Below the pieces are notes generated by a model. The model had not been told where the DNA came from, did not search any database, and saw only the letters and a program-made list of their open reading frames with translations. The position numbers and the translations under genes are program-made. A DNA stretch of 15,430 bases from Candidatus Rifleibacteriota bacterium (GTDB lineage: Bacteria > Riflebacteria > Ozemobacteria > Ozemobacterales > Ozemobacteraceae): positions 1 to 15,430 of the forward strand of contig JAKQKW010000019.1 of NCBI GenBank assembly GCA_029560455.1. Reading direction: 5' to 3'. Shown in pieces: positions 1 through 8,646 of this stretch. Each line of letters starts with the position of its first letter. Position 1 is the stretch's first letter.

Positions 1-180
1 GTAGCCAGAAGCAGTGACGGCATCGTCGAGGCCATAGAAAGACGCGACGGTAACTTTGGCCTGTTTGTACAGTGGCACCCAGAAAGTCATAAAGATGCAG
101 ATCCAGACCACCGCAACCGCCTGTTCTCAGCTCTGATTGAGGCGAGCCGGGCAGTAAAAGAAAGCAAAACCCGCGATTGA
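1..180 (+). CDS. C-terminal end of a gamma-glutamyl-GABA hydrolase-type class I glutamine amidotransferase (5' partial)
   Basis: Frame 1 is open from the window edge to TGA at 178-180 and gives the last 59 residues. The segment SSDGIVEAIE followed by FGLFVQWHPE matches the end of the glutamine amidotransferase domain in the peptidase C26 family (PuuD and relatives). The His and Glu of HPE (visible residues 26 and 28) complete the Cys-His-Glu triad, whose Cys lies upstream of the window. Family members hydrolyse gamma-glutamyl amides such as gamma-glutamyl-GABA in the cytoplasm. The substrate cannot be judged from this fragment. The DUF1287 gene follows after 31 nt on the same strand and may be cotranscribed. 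Confidence 0.85.
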   Translation, partial: VARSSDGIVEAIERRDGNFGLFVQWHPESHKDADPDHRNRLFSALIEASRAVKESKTRD

Positions 181-211
181 AACCAAAACAGCAACGGACC
201 GGAATAAAAAT

Positions 212-817
212 TTGAATAATTTCAGACCAATTAACGCATCTGCCTTACTGGCTATTGTCGCCATCTTTCTGCATTCAACTTCTGTCTATGCGCTGTCGCC
301 CGCCAGCGCCAGCGCCTTGATAGAGGCCGCCCGCAGGCAGGTTGGCGTAACCACGTTTTATGACCCGGCCTATGTCAGGCTTGCTTACCCGGGCGGCGAC
401 GTTGCGCCAGAACGCGGTGTCTGCACCGATGTAATTATCAGAGCGATGCGCCAGGCGCTTGCGCTCGATCTGCAGAAACTGGTGCACGACGACATGCGCC
501 GCAACTTTTCCCTTTACCCGAAGAAATGGGGGCTGAAGAAGCCGGATCGAAATATCGATCACCGGCGAGTGCCAAATCTGCAGAAATATTTCAGCCGCCA
601 CGCCCGGCAGCTGAAGGTTGCCTCAGACACGGCCGCTTTCGAGCCCGGTGACATTGTTACCTGTATTTTGCCTGGCAATTTGCCTCATATAATGCTCGTG
701 AGCGATAAAAAAAGCCCGGCCGGTATTCCGCTGGTGATTCATAACATCGGTCAGGGCGCCCGCGAGGAAGACTGCCTGCAGATGTTTCCTCTCACCGGGC
801 ATTATCGGCTCAGGTAA
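212..817 (+). CDS. Exported DUF1287 family protein, possible NlpC/P60-like cysteine hydrolase
   Basis: This 201-aa protein has an N-terminal hydrophobic stretch (residues 10-20) ending in VYA27, a plausible signal peptidase site, so it is probably periplasmic. The mature part carries the DUF1287 pattern: FYDPAYVRLAYPGGD (49-63), GVCTD (69-73), VHDDM (91-95), NIDHRRVPNL (114-123), GDIVT (146-150), PHIMLVSD (158-165) and HNIG (177-180). Cys71 with His159 or His177 resembles the catalytic pair of papain-like cell-wall hydrolases; that role is inferred. The start is TTG, with a GGA at 201-203 as a weak ribosome binding site. No in-frame ATG occurs until residue 79, and starting there would remove the signal peptide. 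The length is usual for the family. The last 8 nt overlap the convergent glycerate kinase gene. No enzymatic activity is established for the family to my knowledge. Confidence 0.85.
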   Translation: MNNFRPINASALLAIVAIFLHSTSVYALSPASASALIEAARRQVGVTTFYDPAYVRLAYPGGDVAPERGVCTDVIIRAMRQALALDLQKLVHDDMRRNFSLYPKKWGLKKPDRNIDHRRVPNLQKYFSRHARQLKVASDTAAFEPGDIVTCILPGNLPHIMLVSDKKSPAGIPLVIHNIGQGAREEDCLQMFPLTGHYRLR

Positions 818-2189
818 GCATAATCACAAAAAGATCGTTCAGGTTGCCGCCAGTGTAGCCCGTGCACACAAGACCGCCTGCCTGCCTGAAAAATTCATAA
901 GAATCACAGCGCCGCAGATAATCGCTCTGACTAAGGCCCAGCCGATCGGCAGTCGCGATTACCGAGGCATCGACAAAAGCTCCCGAAGCATCGGTCGGGC
1001 CATCGATACCGTCAGTGCTTAAAGCCGCAAAAAATGCGCCTTCATATGCACGCATCGATTCGAACAATGCCAGTGCCAGATGCTGATTTCGCCCGCCCAT
1101 GCCTGTTCCGTGCACTTTGAGCGTCAGCTCGCCACCGGCAACTATCGCCATCCGACTGCCTTCTGAGCGCCTTGCAGCCAATTTTCGCAATTCTTCGACA
1201 AAAAAATCCCTGGCCACATCTATCGGGCCGGCAACAGGGACGTTAATCAGGCTCACCTCAAAGCCCTGCCTTTGAAGATTCTCTTTAAACGCACGCTTCA
1301 CCATAAAATTATTGGCAATTACCTGGTTAAATACCCTGCCGAAACAACTGTCACCAGGTTTGGGCGTTTCTTCAATATCGCCGGCAACACCCTGCTGAAG
1401 ACGACAAAGAACCGCGGCCGGAACAAGTTCAGAAAGACCATATTTTTCGATCACCAGCAACGCGTCGGCAAAGGTGGTTGAATCGGCAACCGTCGGCCCC
1501 GAAGCGATAAAATCAAGAGGGTCATTCAACACATCTGAAAGAATAAGGTTCAGCATGGTTGCAGGCCAGGCCTTTCTTGCCAGCCAGCCGCCCTTGATCG
1601 CAGACAAGTGCTTGCGCACCGTGTTTATCTCATCTATAGAAGCCCCGCTGCGCAAAAGCAGACTGGTGACCCGCTGCTTGTCTGAGAGAGTCAACGGGAT
1701 TGCCGGCAAAGGCAGAAGGCTCGAACCGCCGCCAGAAATAAGACAGATCAGCAGATCATCACTCTCTGCTCTTTCGGCTATTTCGCTGATTCTGATTGCA
1801 CCGTCAACGCCTGCCGTATCAGGCAGCGGGTGCCCCGCCACCCTGATCTCAAGCTTTTTTAAGCAATAGCCGCATCTGTCTGAAACATTCACACAGCCTT
1901 CAAAAATACGCTCGCCCAGCAGATCTTCAACCGCAGCGGCCATACCAGCCCCGGCTTTACCGGCACCGACAACACTGACGCGCCTGAATCTGTCAAGATT
2001 AAAAGTGCTGCCTGCAACGCGAAGCATGCTGCCATCTGTCTGCAACTGCCTTTTTGTGATCAAAAAAGGGTCGACAGCAACAAGCGCCTCTTCGTAGGCA
2101 GTAAGAATACTTTTGCGGGATTTGGCAACAGCAGGCGGCAGCTCAGCATCAATAAGCGCACGAATGTTTTTGATCAACGGGTTCTGCAT
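810..2189 (-). CDS. Glycerate 2-kinase, MOFRL family (type II glycerate kinase)
   Basis: This 459-aa cytoplasmic enzyme would phosphorylate D-glycerate to 2-phosphoglycerate with ATP. Visible family motifs, in order: VVGAGKAG (73-80, with Lys78 in the position of the catalytic lysine), SGGGSSLLPLP (152-162), VRKHLSAIKGG (191-201), DPLDFIASGPT (223-233), GTGMGGRNQ (361-369) and STDGIDGPTDASGA (391-404). The last two belong to the C-terminal MOFRL domain. An ATG at 2237 would add 16 residues and overlap the upstream gene by 47 nt. I prefer the ATG at 2189 because it follows the upstream stop after one base (TAG-A-ATG) and begins with the usual family N-terminus. No strong ribosome binding site precedes it, so translational coupling is likely. 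It is the last gene of the minus-strand block and probably works with the reductase at 8789. It could also accept related sugar acids. Confidence 0.92.
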   Translation of the reverse strand: MQNPLIKNIRALIDAELPPAVAKSRKSILTAYEEALVAVDPFLITKRQLQTDGSMLRVAGSTFNLDRFRRVSVVGAGKAGAGMAAAVEDLLGERIFEGCVNVSDRCGYCLKKLEIRVAGHPLPDTAGVDGAIRISEIAERAESDDLLICLISGGGSSLLPLPAIPLTLSDKQRVTSLLLRSGASIDEINTVRKHLSAIKGGWLARKAWPATMLNLILSDVLNDPLDFIASGPTVADSTTFADALLVIEKYGLSELVPAAVLCRLQQGVAGDIEETPKPGDSCFGRVFNQVIANNFMVKRAFKENLQRQGFEVSLINVPVAGPIDVARDFFVEELRKLAARRSEGSRMAIVAGGELTLKVHGTGMGGRNQHLALALFESMRAYEGAFFAALSTDGIDGPTDASGAFVDASVIATADRLGLSQSDYLRRCDSYEFFRQAGGLVCTGYTGGNLNDLFVIMLT

Positions 2190-2190
2190 T

Positions 2191-2784
2191 CTAGCGGCAG
2201 AATTCCACACCGGTTTTTCCGTCGGGCATCTTAACAACCTTCATTTCAAGGCCTGGTTTTGGGTTAAAACAGCTTATTCCAAGATATTCTGCATATTGCT
2301 CGGCATCCTGAATTTCGTCATAGGAATCTTCAAACGTTCGATGCAATCTGATAACTTTCTGGTTTTTGAGAATCAGACAGGTCTCATACCAGAACTGCCC
2401 TGTTGAACCGCCATTTTTAGTAGTGCGTTCATGTGAATCAATGGCCACACAGGCAATATCGCCAAGGGCACAGACATATTTCTCGTGCAGCGACCCGAAG
2501 ATGCGGGTGGTCCTGAACAGGGCATTACGCGTTCGGTCAAGAACGTAATAGCGCTTGATGCCATAATAAATCGCCCCGAACAGCGTAAAATAAACCAGCA
2601 GCCCGATCAACCCCTGCAGGGTCTGCATTTTGCCCTCGGTCAACGCTCTCGCAACAAAGGCTACCGGAACAAAACCGAAAATCAGAAAAATGAACCAGCG
2701 CAACATGCTGTCGATCGGCTTAATGATTTCAAGCCGTGGCAGCTTGCGGATATCGAACTTTTCATCTGTACTGAACTCTGTCAT
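2191..2784 (-). CDS. Two-helix membrane protein with a C-terminal PH-like (DUF304-like) domain, function unknown
   Basis: This 197-aa protein has a polar N-terminus, two predicted membrane helices (about residues 29-46 and 57-76), and a soluble C-terminal part. The segment starting YVLDRTRNALFRT (80-92), followed by short beta-like strands (CVAID, ETCLIL, KVIRLHR) and a closing helix (DEIQDAEQYAEYLG), has the layout of bacterial PH-like domains that follow membrane hairpins. I do not recognise a specific family, and the PH assignment is an inference from pattern. It sits between the 966-aa phosphatase (13-nt gap) and the glycerate kinase (1-nt gap) and is almost certainly cotranscribed with them. 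A strong ribosome binding site overlaps the upstream stop codon. Confidence 0.7.
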   Translation of the reverse strand: MTEFSTDEKFDIRKLPRLEIIKPIDSMLRWFIFLIFGFVPVAFVARALTEGKMQTLQGLIGLLVYFTLFGAIYYGIKRYYVLDRTRNALFRTTRIFGSLHEKYVCALGDIACVAIDSHERTTKNGGSTGQFWYETCLILKNQKVIRLHRTFEDSYDEIQDAEQYAEYLGISCFNPKPGLEMKVVKMPDGKTGVEFCR

Positions 2785-2800
2785 TACTTTTATCCCCTTA
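2785..2800 (-). promoter_or_regulatory. Ribosome binding site overlapping the upstream stop codon
   Basis: Read on the minus strand, the stop codon TAA of the 966-aa phosphatase (2800-2798) runs directly into AAGGGG (2799-2794), 9 nt before the ATG at 2784. The stop codon of one gene is therefore part of the ribosome binding site of the next, which supports translational coupling and fixes the start of the membrane protein. Confidence 0.75.
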
Positions 2801-5698
2801 TCTGCGCACCAGAACGATCATGGTCAGATCGTCGCCGGGTTGCGCCGATCCCAGCCATTTTTGCCAGGCACGCATGATTTCTGCATAATACTCTGACGCA
2901 TCAACATGGTAACAGTCTGCAACCAGATTGAAAAGCCCTTCATAGCCAAGTTCCTGCCCGGTTTCGTTTCTGGCCTCGACAAAACCGTCGGTATAGAAAA
3001 TCATCGCCTGACCAGGCTCGATCTGCAGCGTCATATTCGTGTAGCTGTTTTTTTTGAACCCGCCAAGCACCGCACCGGCATGGCTGATTTCCTGAATTTT
3101 ACCGGTGGCCGGGTCAAAAATCATAGGCGAACAACCGCCGGCATTGGCATAGGTCAGTCGGCCCGAAGCCCTCTCCACACCCAGATACTGAAAGGTCATG
3201 ACCTTGCGCTGCACCTTGGTTTTAATGCCAAAAATTATCTGGTGCAGTCGCAACATCAGCGCAGCGGGGTCTTTATGCAAAGCCCGGCCACAAATTACAC
3301 CTGCCTTTGCCATTGCCATGATCAGGGAGGCCCCCACTCCATGACCGGCGACATCGCCCAGCAGCAGAGCAAAATGCGCATCATCGATGCTGAAATAGTC
3401 GAAATAATCGCCACCAAGCTCGATCATCGGCTGACTGCGTCCATAAATACTGTAGCCCTCTACCGTGAGGGGCTTTGCCGGCAGCAGTCTGGCCTGAACT
3501 ATGCTGGCAATCCTGAGTTCTTCGAACTCGGCCATGCTGGCGTTAAAAATAGCAGCCATTTCGGCAAACTCATCGCTGCCGTCATGGGGAAGGCGAAACG
3601 AGGCATCGCGGTTTTCCAGAGCCATAGCGGCCTGATGCAGCCTGTCGACCGGCTTCAGAAGATTGAAGTAGAGAATGGTAATCATCAGAACAATCAGTGC
3701 AACTGCCAGAAAAGCCAGATAAAGCATGTCGAACGCTTCCTGTCTTATCAGCTTCTCAATTTCTGCAAGCGGGTACAGAACACAGAAGCGCACCTTTTCC
3801 GCCCGGTTACCCTGCAGGCCAACGAACAGCTGACTCTGCCCCTGAAATTCAACAATTTCAGGTTCCGGTAAAGGATATTCAGTTACACGCAAAAACAGCG
3901 CATGAATATCTGGTCTTAAAAGCAGTTCCCAGGCTGATTCGCCGTAAAGACGACGTTCGCGTGCCACAAAAACCTTAAAACCATGGGGGTTACGCGTGAT
4001 TGCCGTCATGGCCGTTTCAAAATATTTGTCCTGAAACGAATTCATATCCAGAGCGATGAGGGCAAAAATGTCAAACAGCTGCGGCTGAAAAATACGGAAA
4101 GATTGGACAAAAAGCAGAAAATTCATGCTCCCCCAACCTGCAGGACCGATAGAACCCTCAACCTGAGCAAGGTCATGCAGAACCATATAAATCGGCTTCT
4201 GAAAAAAGGTTTCGATCATAAATAACCGGTCTGCAGAAGTCTCAGGTGCCGGCAGCGAATTCAGCCCCGCAAGATGGTGCTGGGCCAGAACCAGAATGTT
4301 TTCACTCTCGGGGTTGTTACGCTCATAAAGTTCACCTTCGCGGCCAGTAGAAACGATTTTAAAGTCATTTTTCGTTTTTTCTGATCCCAAAGTGCCATAG
4401 TCAGCGTTAACCAGGTGGAATCCGGTATAAACTGTTTTAAACCGGTCGTGAATCTTCTTGAGAATTCTTTCAACAAAAGCAGCATCGAATGAACCGTCTG
4501 ACTTATCGTAAACAATCTGTTTAATCAGACGGGTATAGCGGGCAAATTCACCCTGCAGACTCTGGTCAACTTCTCTTACGAACTCGTGCATCTGCTGATT
4601 CTTTTCTCTGACAAGGATCGACTTCTTGTTCAACAGGTAATCAACGGCAACTCCGGCAAGAATCAGCATCGGAATACCCGCAGAAATAATCAGCAGCAAA
4701 CCAATCTGTGTCAGCACCGACAGGTTGTCGACTCTGAAGCCTGCCCCCCATCGCCGCAGCAGAGTTGTTACCATAAAGCCGCAGAGCATCACGATAATAA
4801 GAGAAAGCCTGCCCGGACTGAAAGCAGAGCCCGGCAGGCGGTATCTGACCAGTATAATTGTTTCAGCGCGGGTTCTGACAAGGGTGAAAAGGGAATCATT
4901 AAATTCCAGAAATTCCTTGCCCGGCGATGCAGAGAATCCCGCCGCTGCAAGTTTAACCTGCCTGACCGGGACTTCAGAGCCATGCAGTCGACCATTGCGT
5001 ATCATCGCAAAGCGATGACGGCGGCGGTCAACCCGTTCGAACAGCGACTTCAGCCCCTGTCTTCCCCTAAGTTCGCTCGTCGGAATTCTGATTAGGAGAA
5101 TGCGCCCTTCGACGCGTCCAATCCATATCCTGGAGCTGTCTGCGGCAAAATTTGTATAATAAAAGATCCCTGAAACTGCCTGAGCATTATGACCAAAACC
5201 GGCGGCATAAAAGTCGGGGCCGGTCAGGGCGCGTAATCTGTCGATCGCCTGATCCCTTGCCGGCGATTCATAACCGGTCAAAACCTTCATCAGATCAGAG
5301 CCTGATTTCTGTAAAAGGTTGTATTCATCACTTTGCCGATTAAAATTATCGGCGCAAAGATTGCCATGTTCATTAAAAACTGCATACTGCGCCCGACTGC
5401 CGGTTTTCTCAAGAAATTCGGCAACCTTTGCGACCAGGTCTTCTGTGGTTGAAGAATTCGTACAGAATGCCGTGTATGTGTTGCTCAGGAACCTGTCTTC
5501 GTTGGCATTGAGCAACAGATCGTTGCGGATCTTTACCAGCTCCTGCCCGGCAATACTGAGGTCAACGCTCCGACGGTTACTCTCAAGATAACTCAGCCCT
5601 TCATACAGCCCGAACGCCGGAACGACAATCAGGGCCACCACCAGATAAACACTGGCAAGCAGACCTGAACCGCCCGAAACAGTCTTATGCTTTTTCAC
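2798..5698 (-). CDS. Membrane-bound SpoIIE/RsbU-type PP2C phosphatase with two sensor regions and HAMP (paralogue 2)
   Basis: This 966-aa protein probably dephosphorylates an anti-sigma-factor antagonist (STAS) protein in response to an extracytoplasmic signal. Layout: membrane helix 11-30; extracytoplasmic region 31-295; helices 297-314 and 329-353; second extracytoplasmic region 354-654; helix 655-680; HAMP linker about 680-732; phosphatase domain 745-966. Metal-binding motifs are present: ELGGDYFDYF (Asp764), LGDVAGHG (Asp782), FYTDGFVE (Asp904) and DDLT (Asp956/957). The usual NAGH is replaced by NAGG (852-855). The start is GTG at 5698, which overlaps the TGA of the upstream gene (5697-5695) by 4 nt; GAGG at 5707-5704 lies 5 nt upstream. 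The ATG two bases earlier leads directly to a stop and cannot be used. Neither sensor region is recognisable; a Cache-type fold is possible. No STAS partner or anti-sigma kinase is encoded nearby. Confidence 0.9.
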   Translation of the reverse strand: MKKHKTVSGGSGLLASVYLVVALIVVPAFGLYEGLSYLESNRRSVDLSIAGQELVKIRNDLLLNANEDRFLSNTYTAFCTNSSTTEDLVAKVAEFLEKTGSRAQYAVFNEHGNLCADNFNRQSDEYNLLQKSGSDLMKVLTGYESPARDQAIDRLRALTGPDFYAAGFGHNAQAVSGIFYYTNFAADSSRIWIGRVEGRILLIRIPTSELRGRQGLKSLFERVDRRRHRFAMIRNGRLHGSEVPVRQVKLAAAGFSASPGKEFLEFNDSLFTLVRTRAETIILVRYRLPGSAFSPGRLSLIIVMLCGFMVTTLLRRWGAGFRVDNLSVLTQIGLLLIISAGIPMLILAGVAVDYLLNKKSILVREKNQQMHEFVREVDQSLQGEFARYTRLIKQIVYDKSDGSFDAAFVERILKKIHDRFKTVYTGFHLVNADYGTLGSEKTKNDFKIVSTGREGELYERNNPESENILVLAQHHLAGLNSLPAPETSADRLFMIETFFQKPIYMVLHDLAQVEGSIGPAGWGSMNFLLFVQSFRIFQPQLFDIFALIALDMNSFQDKYFETAMTAITRNPHGFKVFVARERRLYGESAWELLLRPDIHALFLRVTEYPLPEPEIVEFQGQSQLFVGLQGNRAEKVRFCVLYPLAEIEKLIRQEAFDMLYLAFLAVALIVLMITILYFNLLKPVDRLHQAAMALENRDASFRLPHDGSDEFAEMAAIFNASMAEFEELRIASIVQARLLPAKPLTVEGYSIYGRSQPMIELGGDYFDYFSIDDAHFALLLGDVAGHGVGASLIMAMAKAGVICGRALHKDPAALMLRLHQIIFGIKTKVQRKVMTFQYLGVERASGRLTYANAGGCSPMIFDPATGKIQEISHAGAVLGGFKKNSYTNMTLQIEPGQAMIFYTDGFVEARNETGQELGYEGLFNLVADCYHVDASEYYAEIMRAWQKWLGSAQPGDDLTMIVLVRR

Positions 5699-8646
5699 AT
5701 ATACCTCAACATCAGCATGGTGCAGTCGTCCTGGGCCGTTTCAACTTTTCTTTCGAGGCTGGCGAAAACCTGCTCAATATGAGCCCTTAAATTCTCAGCG
5801 GCGCCTTGCACAATCAGATGTGCCAGTTCCTGAAAACCGATCTGCAGGCCATCGCGGCTGACGCTTTCCACAAAGCCGTCGGTAAAAAGAATCAGTCTGT
5901 CGCCCGGAAAAAGCCTGATCCTGACCGGTGTAAAAACCCGGCGGTGATCGAAACCTGGTGGAAGCCCGCAAACGTCGCTGAGCAGCTCAGCCCGGTCTGC
6001 ACCTGCACGCAAAAGCATCGGAAAGGGGTGCCCGGCATTTATCAATTCTGCTTCACCGGTTTCTGCGTCGACAACGGCGCATAGAGCGGTCATAAAATCC
6101 TTGCTGCCCTGGGCTCTCAGGCTGCAGAAAACCGAATTGAAACGTTCCATAAGCGCTGGCCCTGTAACTGAGCCCTGATTTTCTTCGAACAGCATAACCG
6201 CCCTCGCCATGGCCATGCTCAATGCTGCGGGAATACCGTGCCCGGTAGCGTCACCGATAAAAGCCAGAACCTTTCTGCCTTCGGTCTTTGAAAAATAAAA
6301 AAAATCTCCACCCAGATCGGTCATGGTGCGTGATAAAGCTGCGGCCTCGATTCGACCGCATGCAAGACATGGCTCTGAAACAAGGCTTTCCTGAACGACT
6401 CCCGCGACCGCCAGTTCCTGAAGATTCTCAAGAGAGTGATTGAATGCGGCAACCAGGCGACCCAGCTCGTTGTTGCTTATCTGTGGCAATCTCGCGTTAA
6501 AATCGCGCCGGCCGATCGCTTCAATACCTTCGCGTATCGCAGAAAGGGGTCTGAATATCCACTTCTGCAGCAGAAAAACCCCGGCAATCGCAATTACCAT
6601 AAGCAACGCCGTAAACAGCGCTGCTTTGAGCATTATCGCATCTGCGTGAGCTTTAACGGTTTCAGCAGGGAGCATTGCCGCAAGAATCAGACGGTTGAGA
6701 TTCTTTCCCGGCATTGCCACAACCACAAAATTGCGATTGTTCAGTCTGACCTGGCCGGCCTGTATTGTCTGACGATTGACCGAAACCTTCATAAGTCTGA
6801 GAAGGTTTTCATCCGATCCTGGCGGCGCAACGACAAACCTGCCGTCACTGCGACCAAGAGCGGCAAATCTGACATCAGCGTCATTGTCCAGGGCTGCAAT
6901 TTTTTCCAGGGCATACCTGCGGTGCAGCCTGCCAAACTCCCAGATAAGCACCGCAATTATCATATCTTCCTTCTTTTTGCCTTGAGGCGAAATCAGGCTG
7001 TAATAAGCACCCACTTCAAAGTCACCGACCCCGAGATAGGTTATTCTGTTCTGTTTGATCTGCAGATCCTGTGCGAGATGGAAAGCAAGCTGCGAAAATT
7101 TTTCACGGGCACCGCTGATATTTTTGGCGGTAATTATCTTCAGCGCTTCGACACAGGCACTCTTCATCACGCCACGACTGCGCGAAACCTTCTGACTGAT
7201 GTTCTGCAGATAATCCCGGGCACTGAGGTCAATTAAAAGAACTTCGTCATGCCTGACCTTCTGGCGCAACTCTTCATTGAACCGCACAAGTACGGAATGA
7301 TTCTCGAGGATTTCAGGCTTTTTCATTATGGTCGCAGCAAGATATGCTGTGGTTTCATCTGCCATCCGGCGCAAAAACCACTGATAGTCGGCATCGACCT
7401 TTTCAACCGCATGCTGCAGCTGGCTTTTCAGGTTACTGATAATTTCTGCCTCGCCGTGGGCAACATACTGCATGGTCAGTGAACTGATCGCCAGAAGAGG
7501 TATAAAGACAGCATAAATAAAAAATACCGAAACCTTCAACTTTACAGTAAGCGAAACGGGGTGACGCAGCTGATAAACAAACAATACAAAGCCTGCAATC
7601 AGAATTATCCTGACAAGAAATGCCAGAGAAAAATTTCGCATTTCAACCGTATCGGCAATTTTACCGCCCGCCCGGAAACAGAACCCGCGCCACCGGTTGT
7701 TGAGATAACGGCACGCAATTGATGATTCTGCCTGCTCTGGGGTAGAAAACCCGAGTTCCTCGTGTCTCGCCAGAGCAAGAACAACCTCTGCCGCCTTGTT
7801 TTCAGAAAGGGCCGGCACCAGATCATCGTTTTCCGGCGGGTAAGGAGCAAAACCGGTAACCGTATCAGGAGCAAGGCGGTTCAAAGCCTTAACAGCCCAC
7901 TTCAGACCATCGTTGCCCCTGATAAATGACCGGCTGATAAAGCAAAGCAACCTGAAGTCACTGCCCGAACCATACCAGAGGTGAAACTTCTCGGCGCCGG
8001 CAGAAACAAGTATGCTCCTTCCGGATCGCTGTGGCCGGAAAGGAATTAACAGATCTTCGGGGCGCAACAGAGACCCCAGTAGAGGCTTTAAACGGCTTAA
8101 ACGACTTTCCAGTTCGTGAACCGACTCATGCCCCAAACCCTCGGCTGCCGCTTTTTCAAGGTCGGCTGTCAGCTGAAATGTCTGCCTGAAAAGATAATTG
8201 AAGCCGCTCAGATCAGAATAATTCTGAAGCGGCTGCCCTTTCGCATCAGCTATGACAAAGGAAAAAGCGCCGGGAAACATTGCCTTCAGTCTGGCAAGTT
8301 TTGGCCTGATACGGGCAAAAGTCTGTGGCTCTCCCGCAGGAGTTCTGCAGAGACCCGACAGAATAAAATGCGCGAACTGTTCATTCTGAACAAAAAACTC
8401 GAGCCGGTCGAGTCTCTCTTCGAGGCGTTCGTTCAGCTTCTCATGCCGATCTGCAACTATCCGTTCCAGAACGGCATCCATACCTTTATGGATGATCAGG
8501 CCAGGAGCGACGATAAAGCACAAAACAGCTGCCAGAACATTAAAAATCGGAAAATTGCGTGAAAAAACCCGCCGGATAAAGCCCCATAACCTGGCACCAG
8601 GACTTTCAGTAAAATTTTCGGGCTTCTCTCTCGTTGCCGCTAACAA
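5695..8646 (-). CDS. Membrane-bound SpoIIE/RsbU-type PP2C phosphatase with two sensor regions and HAMP (paralogue 1)
   Basis: This 983-aa paralogue of the next gene has the same layout: helix 34-53; extracytoplasmic region 54-336; helices 337-357 and 369-393; second extracytoplasmic region 394-669; helix 670-694; HAMP about 695-745; phosphatase domain 755-983. Motifs are canonical: DLGGDFFYF (Asp781), IGDATGHG (Asp799), INAGHPFP (869-876), LFTDGFVE (Asp923) and DDCT (Asp973/974). It should act as a serine/threonine phosphatase on a phosphorylated STAS-type regulator. The region just outside the first helix is rich in Arg, Glu and Leu (about 57-84) and probably helical or coiled. The start is TTG at 8646, with GGAG at 8659-8656 at 9 nt spacing; the next in-frame Met is at residue 56, beyond the first helix. 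It is the first gene of the four-gene block and overlaps the next by 4 nt. Confidence 0.9.
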   Translation of the reverse strand: MLAATREKPENFTESPGARLWGFIRRVFSRNFPIFNVLAAVLCFIVAPGLIIHKGMDAVLERIVADRHEKLNERLEERLDRLEFFVQNEQFAHFILSGLCRTPAGEPQTFARIRPKLARLKAMFPGAFSFVIADAKGQPLQNYSDLSGFNYLFRQTFQLTADLEKAAAEGLGHESVHELESRLSRLKPLLGSLLRPEDLLIPFRPQRSGRSILVSAGAEKFHLWYGSGSDFRLLCFISRSFIRGNDGLKWAVKALNRLAPDTVTGFAPYPPENDDLVPALSENKAAEVVLALARHEELGFSTPEQAESSIACRYLNNRWRGFCFRAGGKIADTVEMRNFSLAFLVRIILIAGFVLFVYQLRHPVSLTVKLKVSVFFIYAVFIPLLAISSLTMQYVAHGEAEIISNLKSQLQHAVEKVDADYQWFLRRMADETTAYLAATIMKKPEILENHSVLVRFNEELRQKVRHDEVLLIDLSARDYLQNISQKVSRSRGVMKSACVEALKIITAKNISGAREKFSQLAFHLAQDLQIKQNRITYLGVGDFEVGAYYSLISPQGKKKEDMIIAVLIWEFGRLHRRYALEKIAALDNDADVRFAALGRSDGRFVVAPPGSDENLLRLMKVSVNRQTIQAGQVRLNNRNFVVVAMPGKNLNRLILAAMLPAETVKAHADAIMLKAALFTALLMVIAIAGVFLLQKWIFRPLSAIREGIEAIGRRDFNARLPQISNNELGRLVAAFNHSLENLQELAVAGVVQESLVSEPCLACGRIEAAALSRTMTDLGGDFFYFSKTEGRKVLAFIGDATGHGIPAALSMAMARAVMLFEENQGSVTGPALMERFNSVFCSLRAQGSKDFMTALCAVVDAETGEAELINAGHPFPMLLRAGADRAELLSDVCGLPPGFDHRRVFTPVRIRLFPGDRLILFTDGFVESVSRDGLQIGFQELAHLIVQGAAENLRAHIEQVFASLERKVETAQDDCTMLMLRYM
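5699..5707 (-). promoter_or_regulatory. Ribosome binding site for the GTG start of the 966-aa phosphatase
   Basis: GAGG at 5707-5704 lies inside the last codons of the 983-aa gene, 5 nt before the GTG at 5698. The junction reads ATGTGA: the upstream protein ends Met-stop and the downstream GTG shares the last bases. This geometry favours coupled translation and matched amounts of the two phosphatases. Confidence 0.65.

Noticed and set aside
2190..2237. Longer version of the glycerate kinase starting at 2237
   Set aside because: It would overlap the upstream membrane protein gene by 47 nt and add 16 residues that do not resemble the family; the ATG at 2189 gives a normal start and tight coupling.
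2906..3871. Long open frame (321 codons) on the plus strand
   Set aside because: It lies wholly antisense to the phosphatase domain and HAMP of the 966-aa gene, whose motifs are beyond doubt. The translation is rich in His, Gln and Arg with no family pattern, as expected for a shadow frame.
6436..7236. 266-codon open frame on the plus strand
   Set aside because: Antisense to the second sensor region and HAMP of the 983-aa phosphatase; no recognisable motif or ribosome binding site.
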